A stretch of 64,000 nt of DNA from Poriferisulfidus sp965221375 (GTDB lineage Bacteria > Pseudomonadota > Gammaproteobacteria > Poriferisulfidales > Poriferisulfidaceae), in contig OZ244883.1 in NCBI GenBank assembly GCA_965221375.1, positions 1,302,001 through 1,366,000 of the forward strand, given 5' to 3'. The notes beneath the pieces were generated by a model. That model saw nothing but the letters and a program-made list of their open reading frames with translations, searched no databases and was not told where the DNA came from. The position numbers and the translations under genes were made by a program. Position 1 is the stretch's first letter, and the number at the start of each line of letters is the position of its first letter. Positions 43,321 through 52,376 of this stretch are shown here, one piece after another.

Positions 43321-45156
43321 ATGACTACAAATTTCATTCAAGAGGCTCTTAATGAACTTCGTGCAGAGGCAAAAACATTCGACAGTCTTAAAGACGAGCA
43401 ACTTCTTGCCCCCATATTCATAAAATATCGACTACAACAAGGAGAATATCGGCCTGCCGATTATAGATCGCAAATAACGGATGGGAAAAATGATGGAGGT
43501 ATTGATGCGGTCGTAGTAGGGGAAGAGCTAGAAGGAGAACTCGTATATTTGATTCAAGCCAAAAATACAGATTCTTTTGATAAAGAACAAGCAAGTAATG
43601 CCGCCAACAAAATTAGGCAGAGTATCGAAAAGTGGAAAGCAGGTTCCACTACTTTATTCAACGCAAAACTTACGAAAGCATTACATAATGCCGATGACTG
43701 CATACAAGGTAGAAACAAAGTAGAAATCTCAATTGTTACTACCGCAAGCATCCCAACCAAGAAAAGAGCAGTAATAGAAAAACATCTATCCGACGATGAA
43801 AGTTTACGCCCATATTATGTTTCGCTACACTCACGGGAAGACTTAGAAAAATATATTGAAGCGATTTACAAGCCTGCAAGGTCTGTTCCTGAAGATAGTA
43901 TAAAAATTAACACGAGCATAGGAGAACTTATATACTCACCAACGAATAATGAAGCAGACAAAGACAAGTGTATGATAGTTAGTGCCTCCGCAAAATCACT
44001 CAAACGACTGCATAATCTCTATCATGAAAACGGACTTTTTGGACAAAATTTACGTGAATATATAACTGCCAAAAAACAAGTAGATAATGCTTTGAGGGAC
44101 ACTATTCGAAAAGATCCAAAATATTTTTGGATAAAAAACAACGGAATTACTATTGGCTGTCGAGACTACTATCCAGATGGGAACAAGCTTACTTTGTACG
44201 ATTTTTCAATTATCAATGGCGCACAGACCACAACCAGAATTAGCAATGAAGATTTCAGCGATGATTTTCAAGTTTTGTGCAAGGTAATACGGGAAGACAA
44301 TGAGGAACGATTTGATCAATTCGCTGAAGCCGCTAATGCCCAAAAACCAATCACAGATCGAGATTTAAAAGCAAACCGGCCCGAACAGAGACAATTGAAA
44401 GAGGATCTGCATAATCAAGAACCCAAAATCTTTCTTGAAATAAAGAGAAGTGCTGCTAGAAAACTTAATAAAAGAGAAAGAGAACAAAAGAATTTGAGAA
44501 GTTGGCAATTTATTAGTAATTACGATTATGGAAAGCTCGTTTTGGCTTTCTATGCACAAGAACCTTTCACTTCATATGGAAACCCTGGCAATATATTTTC
44601 ACATGAGTCAACATACAAGAAAATTTTTCACAGAAGGGACGTTGACTACCAAAAAGACATAGATCTTCTGCGTGCCCACGATGTATATCTGCAGTGGAAA
44701 GATGAATTCCCTCAGAGGTCCTCATCCAGCCATGATTCGGAAGAGGAAGGCATTAAGGAAGAAATTATTAAATTCGGCAAGTTCTCTTTTATCGCTAATA
44801 TGCGACTTCTATTCTTTTTCCCGGTAATTAAACGCATGTTATCGAAAGAAAAGGATTGTGATTTACACGACGCTATTCTGAAATCAACAGCCACAGGAAA
44901 ACTATTTGATGAAGAAACACCCGCGAGCCTAGATTTGCCAGATGAGCATATTAAAGTTCTGAAAGGCCTTTTCGAGCGACTACTTGATATACACGGTTAT
45001 GCCGTACAGCAAGAAAATAAAAGCCCTCAGCAAATATACAAAGATCGTGTATTCTGCAGAAAAATATCCTCGACGATATACAAAGAACTAACATCGCGCA
45101 GTTATTCACCATTGAAAAACGCTTACGAGCATGCTAGACAATACTTTATTCCATAA
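43321..45156 (+). CDS. AIPR-family protein with N-terminal nuclease-like domain
   Basis: A 611-aa protein. The central signatures FWIKNNGITIGC (about residue 270) and FSIINGAQTTTRI (about 297) mark the AIPR (abortive infection phage resistance) family. The N-terminal part has DGGIDAVVV followed by YLIQAKN (residues about 57-81), the spacing of a PD-(D/E)XK nuclease core (D...QxK). The C-terminal region is helical and charged. I chose ATG 43321 over an upstream TTG (43273) because MTTNFIQEALNELR starts a clean helix. It follows a DNA methyltransferase in the same AT-rich island, so a two-gene restriction or abortive defence module is likely. Its target is unknown. Confidence 0.85.
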   Translation: MTTNFIQEALNELRAEAKTFDSLKDEQLLAPIFIKYRLQQGEYRPADYRSQITDGKNDGGIDAVVVGEELEGELVYLIQAKNTDSFDKEQASNAANKIRQSIEKWKAGSTTLFNAKLTKALHNADDCIQGRNKVEISIVTTASIPTKKRAVIEKHLSDDESLRPYYVSLHSREDLEKYIEAIYKPARSVPEDSIKINTSIGELIYSPTNNEADKDKCMIVSASAKSLKRLHNLYHENGLFGQNLREYITAKKQVDNALRDTIRKDPKYFWIKNNGITIGCRDYYPDGNKLTLYDFSIINGAQTTTRISNEDFSDDFQVLCKVIREDNEERFDQFAEAANAQKPITDRDLKANRPEQRQLKEDLHNQEPKIFLEIKRSAARKLNKREREQKNLRSWQFISNYDYGKLVLAFYAQEPFTSYGNPGNIFSHESTYKKIFHRRDVDYQKDIDLLRAHDVYLQWKDEFPQRSSSSHDSEEEGIKEEIIKFGKFSFIANMRLLFFFPVIKRMLSKEKDCDLHDAILKSTATGKLFDEETPASLDLPDEHIKVLKGLFERLLDIHGYAVQQENKSPQQIYKDRVFCRKISSTIYKELTSRSYSPLKNAYEHARQYFIP

Positions 45157-45286
45157 TGAAAATAATATATTTTCAATTTGTACGTTTTTTATAACATTTT
45201 TGCACAATCGCATCTCCTAATAAAGCCAGAAATTACTACCAACTCTATACATACTCAAATCTCAAGGACTGCTGGACGCCGCCTGC

Positions 45287-46816
45287 TCAATTCATCTTCG
45301 CCGTGCGACCCAAAAATGTCTGGCAGGCCGCATTGTCGGTCTCTTCATAGTAACGATAACCGACCGTCTGCAGAAACTCGCGCAGTTTCTCCATATCTTC
45401 TTCGGGCACCTGAAGACCCACCAATACTCTCCCGTAGGCTGCACCATGATTGCGGTAATGAAACAGGCTAATATTCCAGGAGCGGCTCATGCTGGAGAGA
45501 AAATTCAATAACGCTCCAGGGCGCTCCGGAAATTCAAAACGATAAAAAATTTCGCGTTGGGAACTTTGCGTATGTCCCCCCACCATGTGACGCACATGGG
45601 ATTTCGCGGCTTCATTGTCGCTCAAGTCCTGCACTCGATAACCACATTCTTCTAGGTGCGACACCCAATCCGCCTTTTCAACCTCCGCATCCCGAAACTT
45701 GATGCCCACAAAAATCTGCGCGTCCGCCTCATCCGCGTATCGATAGTTGAATTCACTGATGCTGTGATTGCCCACTGCCTTGCAGAAACTTAAAAAACTG
45801 CCCGGCTGCTCCGGAATGGTCACCGAAAAAATACCTTCGTGACCCTCACCCAATTCTGAGCGCTCGGCAACATGACGCAAACGGTCAAAATTGATATTGG
45901 CACCGCTGCTGATGGCAATCAGCGACTGCTCTTTCACCCGACGATCATGCACATAGCGCTTGGCGCCGGCAACCGCCAACGCACCGGCCGGTTCTGCCAA
46001 CATGCGAGTATCTTCAAACATATCCTTAATGGCTGCGCAAATCTCATCCACACTAACAAGAATGACTTCGTCCACACATTCCTGGGCAAGTCGAAACGTC
46101 TCTTTGCCCACCTGGCGCACAGCCGCCCCATCGGCAAACAGACCGACCTGTTCCAGCCGCACGCGCTCGCCGGCCTCCAGCGCACGCGCCATCGACGGCG
46201 CATCCTCCGGCTCCACTCCGATAATGCGTGTGTCGGGCCATGCATGGCGTAACCACACACCCATTCCCGCCACCAGGCCTCCTCCTCCCACTGGAATGAA
46301 TACTGCGTCCGGCGGTGTTTCACATTGCTCACAGAGTTCCATCGCAATCGTGCCTTGACCCGCAATTACATCGGGATCGTCGTACGGAGGAATAAACGTG
46401 CGTGTCTCCGCCTCGGCTTTTGCCAAGGCCACTTGTTGCGCCGAGTCGTAATCGTCGCCCTCCAAAATAATCGTCGCTCCCAGTGCCCGTACTGCATTGA
46501 CTTTGATTGGAGGCGTTGTACGCGGCATCACGATTACTGCATCCAACCCCAATTTTGCCGCCGCCAACGCCACGCCCTGCGCATGATTACCGGCAGAAGC
46601 CGCCACCACGCCGCGAGCCTGTTGCTGCGCGTCCAGTTGCGCAATTTTGTTGTAGGCACCCCGCAGTTTGAACGAGAAAACCTGCTGCAGGTCTTCACGC
46701 TTCAACCATAGATCGCACCCCAGCCGCTCGGTTAATCTGGGAGCGCGCTGCAAGGGTGTAGGCTCCGCCACCGCATAGACTCGGCGCGCCTCTTGAATTC
46801 GCTGCAGATAATTCAT
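45287..46816 (-). CDS. ilvA: Biosynthetic threonine dehydratase
   Basis: PLP enzyme converting threonine to 2-oxobutanoate, first step to isoleucine. The PLP lysine lies in FSFKLRGAYNK; VVAASAGNHAQGVA and PVGGGGLVAG are the substrate and phosphate loops. Two C-terminal ACT-like regulatory domains (SVTIPEQPGSFLSFC and FEFPERPGALLNFL) predict feedback inhibition by isoleucine. ATG 46816 gives 509 aa and the usual MNYLQRIQEAR start; an upstream extension lacks family support. It marks the return to normal base composition after the island. Confidence 0.97.
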   Translation of the reverse strand: MNYLQRIQEARRVYAVAEPTPLQRAPRLTERLGCDLWLKREDLQQVFSFKLRGAYNKIAQLDAQQQARGVVAASAGNHAQGVALAAAKLGLDAVIVMPRTTPPIKVNAVRALGATIILEGDDYDSAQQVALAKAEAETRTFIPPYDDPDVIAGQGTIAMELCEQCETPPDAVFIPVGGGGLVAGMGVWLRHAWPDTRIIGVEPEDAPSMARALEAGERVRLEQVGLFADGAAVRQVGKETFRLAQECVDEVILVSVDEICAAIKDMFEDTRMLAEPAGALAVAGAKRYVHDRRVKEQSLIAISSGANINFDRLRHVAERSELGEGHEGIFSVTIPEQPGSFLSFCKAVGNHSISEFNYRYADEADAQIFVGIKFRDAEVEKADWVSHLEECGYRVQDLSDNEAAKSHVRHMVGGHTQSSQREIFYRFEFPERPGALLNFLSSMSRSWNISLFHYRNHGAAYGRVLVGLQVPEEDMEKLREFLQTVGYRYYEETDNAACQTFLGRTAKMN

Positions 46817-46886
46817 ACTTGATTGCCAGAAGTGCTGGGACGCAAGGCGCCAACCGCTATAATTGCTTTGCAATGCCTTGCCGATT

Positions 46887-47198
46887 ATGCCAAATTCCTT
46901 TGTAAAGGTCGCCTCAGCATCCGAAATTCCGCCAGGACATACGCTTCGTATTGAACATCAAGGCCGACCCATCCTACTCGCCAATGTGGCGGGTACGGTA
47001 TACGCTTGCGACGACACTTGCACACATGAAGACTCTTCACTCTCACTGGGTTGCCTGGAGGGCGAACTCATCAAATGTACCCTGCACAACAGCCGCTTCA
47101 ATGTGCGTACGGGACAGGCTATGGAAGAGCCCGCCGAAGATCCCCTGCGCACTTATCCCGTGCGCGTGCAAGGTGACGATATTTTGATCTGCTGCTGA
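46887..47198 (+). CDS. Rieske-type [2Fe-2S] ferredoxin
   Basis: A 103-aa soluble electron carrier resembling the ferredoxin of aromatic dioxygenase systems and NirD. The cluster ligands are CTH (about residue 46) and CTLH (about 65). ATG 46887 gives MPNSFVKVASASEIPPG, a normal family start. It is followed after 6 bp by a ferredoxin reductase, so the pair probably forms an electron chain. No oxygenase or nitrite reductase is adjacent. Confidence 0.9.
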   Translation: MPNSFVKVASASEIPPGHTLRIEHQGRPILLANVAGTVYACDDTCTHEDSSLSLGCLEGELIKCTLHNSRFNVRTGQAMEEPAEDPLRTYPVRVQGDDILICC

Positions 47199-47204
47199 CC
47201 TGAT

Positions 47205-47951
47205 ATGGCAACTGAGTGGCTATCCGGCACCGTGGTAGAGAACTATCACTGGACCGACCAACTATACTCCTTGCGCATCCACGCCCCCGAGGTCCGGTTT
47301 GTGGCCGGACAATTTGGCCGTCTGGCGCTGGATATCGACGGAGAGCGTATTGCGCGACCTTATTCGTTCGTCAATCCTCCCGAAGCACCCTACCTGGAGT
47401 TCTACTCCATCATCGTGCCGGAAGGACCTCTTTCATCGCGCCTGGAGAGTCTGGCTCCCGATGACTCGATCTGGGTTTCCTCCCTGGGAGTGGGTTTTTT
47501 CGTGCTCGACGAAGTACCCGACAGTGAATGCCTGTGGCTGCTTTCGACCGGCACCGGCATTGGCCCTTACTTGTCCATGCTAGGTACTCCGGAGCCGTGG
47601 CAACGTTTCACAAAAATCGCATTGGTGCATGCCGTGCGCTACGCTCGAGAACTCAGCTACCAGGAGACGATTCAAACTTATCAGGAACAACATCCCGATC
47701 AGTTTGAATACGTTCAAATCGTCAGCCGCGAGGAGCATCCGACAGCCTTGGGGGGACGTATCCCCAAGGCCATCGAAAATAACCAACTGGCAGAGCGCAC
47801 GGGTATGAGTTTCGCCCCTGACCGTGCCCAAGTGATGCTTTGCGGCAATCCGCAAATGGTGAAAGATACTTCCGCGCTATTGCGCGAGATGGGCATGGCA
47901 CGCAATCGGCGCAGCGCCCCCGGTCAAATCACAACCGAAAGTTACTGGTAA
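47205..47951 (+). CDS. fpr: Ferredoxin--NADP reductase
   Basis: A 248-aa FAD enzyme. The FAD motif RPYSFVNPP, the NADP-binding STGTGIGPYLSML, and CGNPQMV are clear; the C-terminal ITTESYW is close to the proteobacterial Fpr ending. It transfers electrons between NADPH and ferredoxin or flavodoxin. It lies 6 bp downstream of the Rieske ferredoxin and is convergent with the FAH-family gene. Confidence 0.95.
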   Translation: MATEWLSGTVVENYHWTDQLYSLRIHAPEVRFVAGQFGRLALDIDGERIARPYSFVNPPEAPYLEFYSIIVPEGPLSSRLESLAPDDSIWVSSLGVGFFVLDEVPDSECLWLLSTGTGIGPYLSMLGTPEPWQRFTKIALVHAVRYARELSYQETIQTYQEQHPDQFEYVQIVSREEHPTALGGRIPKAIENNQLAERTGMSFAPDRAQVMLCGNPQMVKDTSALLREMGMARNRRSAPGQITTESYW

Positions 47952-47953
47952 TC

Positions 47954-48856
47954 TCAGGATTCCGCCTGCGACCCCACGTCGCGTATGCGGTTGCAGATCG
48001 TCCCGATTTTCTCGATTTCACATTCCACGGCATCCCCCGGCTGAAGATATTCGGGAGGTGTGCGCGCAAACCCGACCCCGCTGGGAGTGCCGGTTGCCAA
48101 AATATCGCCTGCCTCCAGCACCATACCTTTCGACAAAGTCGCAATCTGCTGCTCAATGCGGAAGATCTGGTAACTCGTATTGGAATGTTGTTTCTCCACG
48201 CCATTGACCCGGCACCATAATTCCAAATTATGCGGATCTTCGATTTCATCCGCCGTCACAATGCACGGACCCATCGGACAAAAACCGCTTAGGCTTTTGC
48301 CGATAAAAAATTGCTTGTGCCGACGCTGCAGCTCGCGTGCCGACACATCATTAATCACGGTATAACCAAAGACATGGTCCAGCGCTTCGGCCTCGGTTAT
48401 GCCTCGACCGGAACGACCGATGATCACGCCCAGTTCAGCTTCCCAATCCAATTTGTCGGACACGCTCGCATCGTAGAGAATGTCTCCATAAGGCGCATTG
48501 ACGCTATTGGCCGCCTTGGTAAACACAATAGGATATTTCGGCAAGTCCTTACTCCGGCCCAATGAAGCAGAGGCCTCTTCCACATGGTCTGCATAATTCA
48601 GCCCCATGCACATGATGTTCTGGCGCGGTCGCGGAATGGGGGCAAGTAATTCCGTCTGATCGGCCGGCACAAACGCTTCCATAGGCGCCGACGCAAAGGC
48701 GCCGCGAACGGCATCCAGCGCCTCGGTTCCGCCATCGATCAAATCCAGCATGGTTGCAGGCATATTCGAAGCATGCCGAGCCGGTAAAAACACCAAATCC
48801 TCCTGCTGCACCCCCAACCAAGTGTGCTGCTCAAATTGGACGGTTACCAAGCGCAT
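47954..48856 (-). CDS. Fumarylacetoacetate hydrolase family protein
   Basis: A 300-aa FAH-fold protein. The metal ligands are in DWEAELGVIIGR (Glu) and GYTVINDVSAREL (Asp); the GLNYADHVEEA motif precedes them. Family members hydrolyse or decarboxylate 2-oxo acids (acylpyruvates, oxaloacetate, or catechol meta-cleavage products), so the substrate cannot be fixed. The ATG follows a perfect GGAGGTGA. It starts 3 bp after djlA, so they are probably co-transcribed. Confidence 0.92.
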   Translation of the reverse strand: MRLVTVQFEQHTWLGVQQEDLVFLPARHASNMPATMLDLIDGGTEALDAVRGAFASAPMEAFVPADQTELLAPIPRPRQNIMCMGLNYADHVEEASASLGRSKDLPKYPIVFTKAANSVNAPYGDILYDASVSDKLDWEAELGVIIGRSGRGITEAEALDHVFGYTVINDVSARELQRRHKQFFIGKSLSGFCPMGPCIVTADEIEDPHNLELWCRVNGVEKQHSNTSYQIFRIEQQIATLSKGMVLEAGDILATGTPSGVGFARTPPEYLQPGDAVECEIEKIGTICNRIRDVGSQAES

Positions 48857-48859
48857 TGT

Positions 48860-49654
48860 TCACCTCCGTGCCTGTTTGATGGTTTGATAGGCTTTTGTAT
48901 ATTTTTTGGTCTGCTCATTTGCAAAATTCATAAATTCCTTGGGTAAGCCTTTGGAGGCCAGTTTGTCCGGATGAAAGTCCTTCATTTTGCGGGCATACGC
49001 TTTTTGGATCTCTTCGGTAGAAGCGGATGCCTCGACTTCCAACAGCTGGTAGGCCTGTTCCAAATCCAAATCATACTCTTGCGAACGATTTTGGTGACGG
49101 CCTTGACCGGTACGATGCGCATCCACATACCGCCACATCAGTTCATGCGGATAATCGATCGCATCGCAGAATTGACAGATCAGCTCCTGTTCCGAAGGAG
49201 AAAACTCTCCATCCGCCCCTGCAATCAGAACTTGCGCCTCAATGAAAGCAGATGCCAGATGCATACTGCCACCGCACAATTCGGGTAGTTTTTCAAGTTC
49301 CGACTGCAGATCAAAATCTCCTCGCACGCCGGTGCGGAAATATTTGATCGCTTGTCGGCGGTGTTCTCCTTCCAAATTAAAGGCATCCATGGCAAGTTCG
49401 GCGAAATGAATCTCTCGCTCCGAGACACGCCCATCCGCTTTCGCGACACAGCCCATCAGCAGAAAAGAGACACGCCGAAATTCCTCCTGTCGCTCTTTTG
49501 CGCTGCCCCATTCAAAACTTGACCTTGACTGGGACCAGCCCCCTCCCCACATGAGACCGATCGCAGCCCCAAATACCGCTCCCCAAAAACCAAAAAACGA
49601 TCCGCCGAGAATCATCAACCCCAGCGCCAAAAACAACGACCCGATGCAACCCAT
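48860..49654 (-). CDS. djlA: DjlA-type co-chaperone with TerB and J domains
   Basis: A 264-aa membrane-anchored DnaK co-chaperone. One hydrophobic N-terminal segment with glycine zipper character (GLMILGGSFFGFWGAVFGAA) is followed by a TerB-like domain (MGCVAKADGRVSEREI, IAGADGEFSPSEQ) and a C-terminal J domain (AYQLLEV) with the HPDK motif at about residue 235. E. coli DjlA stimulates DnaK and affects capsule regulation. It lies between an unknown gene and the FAH-family gene in a gshA-led operon. Confidence 0.93.
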   Translation of the reverse strand: MGCIGSLFLALGLMILGGSFFGFWGAVFGAAIGLMWGGGWSQSRSSFEWGSAKERQEEFRRVSFLLMGCVAKADGRVSEREIHFAELAMDAFNLEGEHRRQAIKYFRTGVRGDFDLQSELEKLPELCGGSMHLASAFIEAQVLIAGADGEFSPSEQELICQFCDAIDYPHELMWRYVDAHRTGQGRHQNRSQEYDLDLEQAYQLLEVEASASTEEIQKAYARKMKDFHPDKLASKGLPKEFMNFANEQTKKYTKAYQTIKQARR

Positions 49655-49659
49655 CTTTA

Positions 49660-50061
49660 CTACTTCTCACGCTCCAGATGACGAACGTAACGGGGTTGAC
49701 CTTCCAACTTCAATTGAATGTCTTCGCCTTCGACACGCAAGGCCTCGGCCACACCTTCGCATTGCAGCACAAGTACGACTCCACCGGTCGCGTTCAAGGG
49801 AATGCGAATCATATCGCGCTGCGTGTAAAGTCCGTCCTCAACATCGGAATGGGCAATCACAAAGGGAGTCTCGGGCAGAACAAAATCGGCCTTGGGCCGC
49901 GTCACTTCCAAGGCGCCCGCTTGCGTCCAAAGCGTACGCTGTTCCGCGTTGTCCATAATTTTTTCAATTTTCGAAGCGGCAAAGCAAAACGCCCACTTCC
50001 GCGGCTCCTGCACTACGCTGTCAATGCATAACCCGCGCATGTCCAGAATGCTGTAACTCAT
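49660..50061 (-). CDS. Hypothetical protein downstream of gshA
   Basis: A 133-aa soluble protein, probably all cytosolic. It is rich in short beta-like segments (VVLVLQCEGVAEALRVEGEDI). I do not recognise the family. It overlaps the gshA stop by 4 nt (ATGA) and is followed 5 bp later by djlA, so it belongs to the gshA operon and translation is probably coupled to gshA. Confidence 0.8.
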   Translation of the reverse strand: MSYSILDMRGLCIDSVVQEPRKWAFCFAASKIEKIMDNAEQRTLWTQAGALEVTRPKADFVLPETPFVIAHSDVEDGLYTQRDMIRIPLNATGGVVLVLQCEGVAEALRVEGEDIQLKLEGQPRYVRHLEREK

Positions 50062-51641
50062 GTCTGTGCCTGGTACGCCGCCAAATAATCATCAAAGAGA
50101 TTCGGGTGCTGAGACTCCTCGGCCTCCAACGCCTGTTGTTGAGCATGTGAATGTTGCCCCAACTGATCCAGATGCGTATGCAGAGCCGCATTGGGTGCCT
50201 GCTGCAGGTACTTTTCCCGGTGAGCGCGCGAACGCACCACGACCCATTCTGCGTACGCGGATCCCTGTTCGCGCATCTCGGTAACCATTCTGCCCGACAA
50301 TGTCTGCTCAGGCTCCTGGATTTTTTGATGTTGCTCTTGCCAGGCTTTTTGAAAATCATCCCGCCCATACGCTTCATCCAGCCACGCGCATACCGGTTGC
50401 ATCTCAGCCAATAATGCCTGGGCACATTCGCGAACACTGACCGTATCGTTGCCGCACCGCACAACGGTGTCGGAGTTTCGTCCGTTGTGGGCAACCTGCA
50501 GCATGTTACTGTTGGCAATATCCTGCTCGTGCTGCGACATGGGCGGGCTATCCTCCAACAAGCAATACACCACCAGTGCCATCAAAAAGCGCAACGCCTC
50601 CAAACTGATTCCGCAAGGATCATAAGGATTAATGTCCAGGGAACGCAATTCCACATATTCAATCCCTCGCAAGCGTAACGCACGAATGGGCCGCTCGTCT
50701 TTTTGGGGCACGCATTTGGGTCGCACGGTACTGTAGAACTCATCTTCAATTTGTAATTGGTTTGCATTGAGCTGCAAGTACTTGCCGTCGCGCTTTACGC
50801 CAATACGCTCATACTCGGAACAAGGCGTGCTGGTCGCCCGGTGCAGGCTTTCGAGATATTTGGAAAGATCGTTGTATTCAGGACGCACTCCTGTGCGTGT
50901 CTCCACATTGTTTTGATAGCCAATGCCCCCCAAACGCAAAGAGGTGGCATCGGGTCTGTAAAACGTGCCGGGCGTAAATGTCTCCAACTGGTAGTGACTG
51001 GGATGCTGCAGCACAAAACGTCGACAAATTGCCGGCGACGCACCAAACAAGTAAGCGGTCAGCCAACTGCATCGCATAAAGTTTCGAACAACCCCCAAAT
51101 AACGTTTGGAAATATCTGCTTGGCTGGGTTGATCCCCTAATTCACAATCCCAAAAGGCCTTCGGCATGGAACAGTTGAAATGTACCCCCGCGATGACCTG
51201 CATGGAGCGGGTATAGCGATACCCCAGGCCGCGTCGGTAAATGGTTTTCATACGCCCGGCATTGGATTCTCCGTAATACGCCAACGGAATGTCCGGGTCT
51301 CCGGCAATCACGCAAGGCATGCTGCCGCACCACAAATACTCCTGGTCCAGATGTGCATAGGTGTAATGGTGCAGATCGGTTAAGAATTGATAGGTGGCTT
51401 CCAAGTCTCCGGGAGGCGTGATTAATTCAATCAGTGCCTCGGAATAGTCGGTCGTGATGTAGGGATGCGTCAGCGCCGAACCCAACTCCGATGGATGAGA
51501 TCGATTGCTCAGGTGTGCCTGCTCGTTGACCCGCAGCGCTTCTCGCTCCAAGCCCACACGAATATCACGCAAGGTTGACGTCGCCCCTGCCGCCCGCAAA
51601 CTGTCAATGCGCTGGGCTAGTGTCGACGATCGTAAAGACAT
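50058..51641 (-). CDS. gshA: Glutamate--cysteine ligase
   Basis: First and limiting enzyme of glutathione synthesis. The 527-aa protein belongs to the E. coli-type GshA: LRDIRVGLEREALRV at the N-terminus, ITTDYSEALIELITPP, GVHFNCSMP, and VELRSLDINPYDPCGI near residue 320. No fused GshB domain; gshB is a separate gene at 36.3-37.3 kb. It heads an operon with an unknown protein, djlA and the FAH-family gene. A strong hairpin (51679-51700) lies just upstream of its ATG. Confidence 0.97.
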   Translation of the reverse strand: MSLRSSTLAQRIDSLRAAGATSTLRDIRVGLEREALRVNEQAHLSNRSHPSELGSALTHPYITTDYSEALIELITPPGDLEATYQFLTDLHHYTYAHLDQEYLWCGSMPCVIAGDPDIPLAYYGESNAGRMKTIYRRGLGYRYTRSMQVIAGVHFNCSMPKAFWDCELGDQPSQADISKRYLGVVRNFMRCSWLTAYLFGASPAICRRFVLQHPSHYQLETFTPGTFYRPDATSLRLGGIGYQNNVETRTGVRPEYNDLSKYLESLHRATSTPCSEYERIGVKRDGKYLQLNANQLQIEDEFYSTVRPKCVPQKDERPIRALRLRGIEYVELRSLDINPYDPCGISLEALRFLMALVVYCLLEDSPPMSQHEQDIANSNMLQVAHNGRNSDTVVRCGNDTVSVRECAQALLAEMQPVCAWLDEAYGRDDFQKAWQEQHQKIQEPEQTLSGRMVTEMREQGSAYAEWVVVRSRAHREKYLQQAPNAALHTHLDQLGQHSHAQQQALEAEESQHPNLFDDYLAAYQAQT

Positions 51642-51678
51642 CTGGTTTCGAACAAAACCACAAGATTAAAATACAGGA

Positions 51679-51700
51679 AAGGGCGCACGCATGCGCCCTT
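51679..51700 (-). terminator. Hairpin between a 26-codon frame and gshA
   Basis: Perfect stem AAGGGCGCA/TGCGCCCTT with a CGCA loop, followed on the minus strand by TTCCTGTATTTTAAT. The T run is interrupted, so termination may be partial and gshA may receive read-through from the small gene. Confidence 0.7.
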
Positions 51701-51729
51701 CCACAAAATCGGCTGAAATTTTGGCCAGA

Positions 51730-51810
51730 TTATTTGATGCGTGCGGCGATCTGCATAATCACCACAGCAAGAACGGTGGCACCAATCGCCATCCAAGCCC
51801 ATCCACTCAT
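51730..51810 (-). CDS. 26-aa single-span membrane peptide
   Basis: ATG at 51810 follows GAGGAG at ideal spacing and opens the frame MSGWAWMAIGATVLAVVIM, then QIAARIK and a TAA stop. The sequence is one hydrophobic helix with a positively charged C-terminus, so it should insert in the inner membrane with that end in the cytosol. A hairpin terminator lies 30 bp downstream. Shorter than usual gene-finder limits. I do not recognise it; small subunits of membrane complexes have similar form. Confidence 0.6.
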   Translation of the reverse strand: MSGWAWMAIGATVLAVVIMQIAARIK

Positions 51811-51977
51811 GTCAGACTCCTCAAAAAATGGTCATACAAAGGTCAGACTGCCCATCATTGTACCCTAATTCTCACATAAGAACCCAGTTTTTATCGCACT
51901 TGACTCTTCCTCTCAATGGGCCCAAAAAAGCTTCAAATATTTTGCGATAATGACCTTCTTTGCCTGACCAAACCATC

Positions 51978-52376
51978 ATGTCGAAACTGCAGCGCGACGA
52001 TGCCGAATGGCGCAGCCAACTGACTACTGAACAATATGCCGTCTGTCGCCGTAAAGGCACGGAACCGGCCTTTACGGGCCGCTACTGGGACTGTAAAGAA
52101 CCCGGCATTTACACCTGCACCTGCTGTGGGCAGGCTTTATTTGATGCGCAGCACAAATTTGACTCGGGCACCGGTTGGCCCAGTTTCACTCAGCCGGTCG
52201 CAGCTGACTGCGTTGCCGAAGAAGAAGACCACACCTTGGGCATGCGGCGTATTGAAGTTTTGTGCGCCCACTGCGACGCACATTTGGGGCACGTCTTCCC
52301 GGATGGCCCGCCTCCTACACGATTGCGTTACTGTATTAACTCCGTCTCGCTACAGCTCAAGCCTCCTACCGACTAG
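51978..52376 (+). CDS. msrB: Peptide methionine-R-sulfoxide reductase MsrB
   Basis: Reduces methionine-R-sulfoxide in proteins. The 132-aa protein has the catalytic Cys in RYCINSVSLQL near the C-terminus, two CxxC zinc pairs (CTCCG and CAHCD), and the FDSGTGWPSF and GHVFPDGP motifs. ATG 51978 (MSKLQRDDAEW) is the family start; an in-frame TTG at 51960 is less likely. Its TAG stop shares the palindrome CTAG with the stop of ampD on the other strand. Confidence 0.96.
   Translation: MSKLQRDDAEWRSQLTTEQYAVCRRKGTEPAFTGRYWDCKEPGIYTCTCCGQALFDAQHKFDSGTGWPSFTQPVAADCVAEEEDHTLGMRRIEVLCAHCDAHLGHVFPDGPPPTRLRYCINSVSLQLKPPTD

Noticed and set aside
45178..45471. 97-codon plus-strand frame at the island edge
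   Set aside because: Overlaps the ilvA 3' end on the other strand and has no recognisable features.
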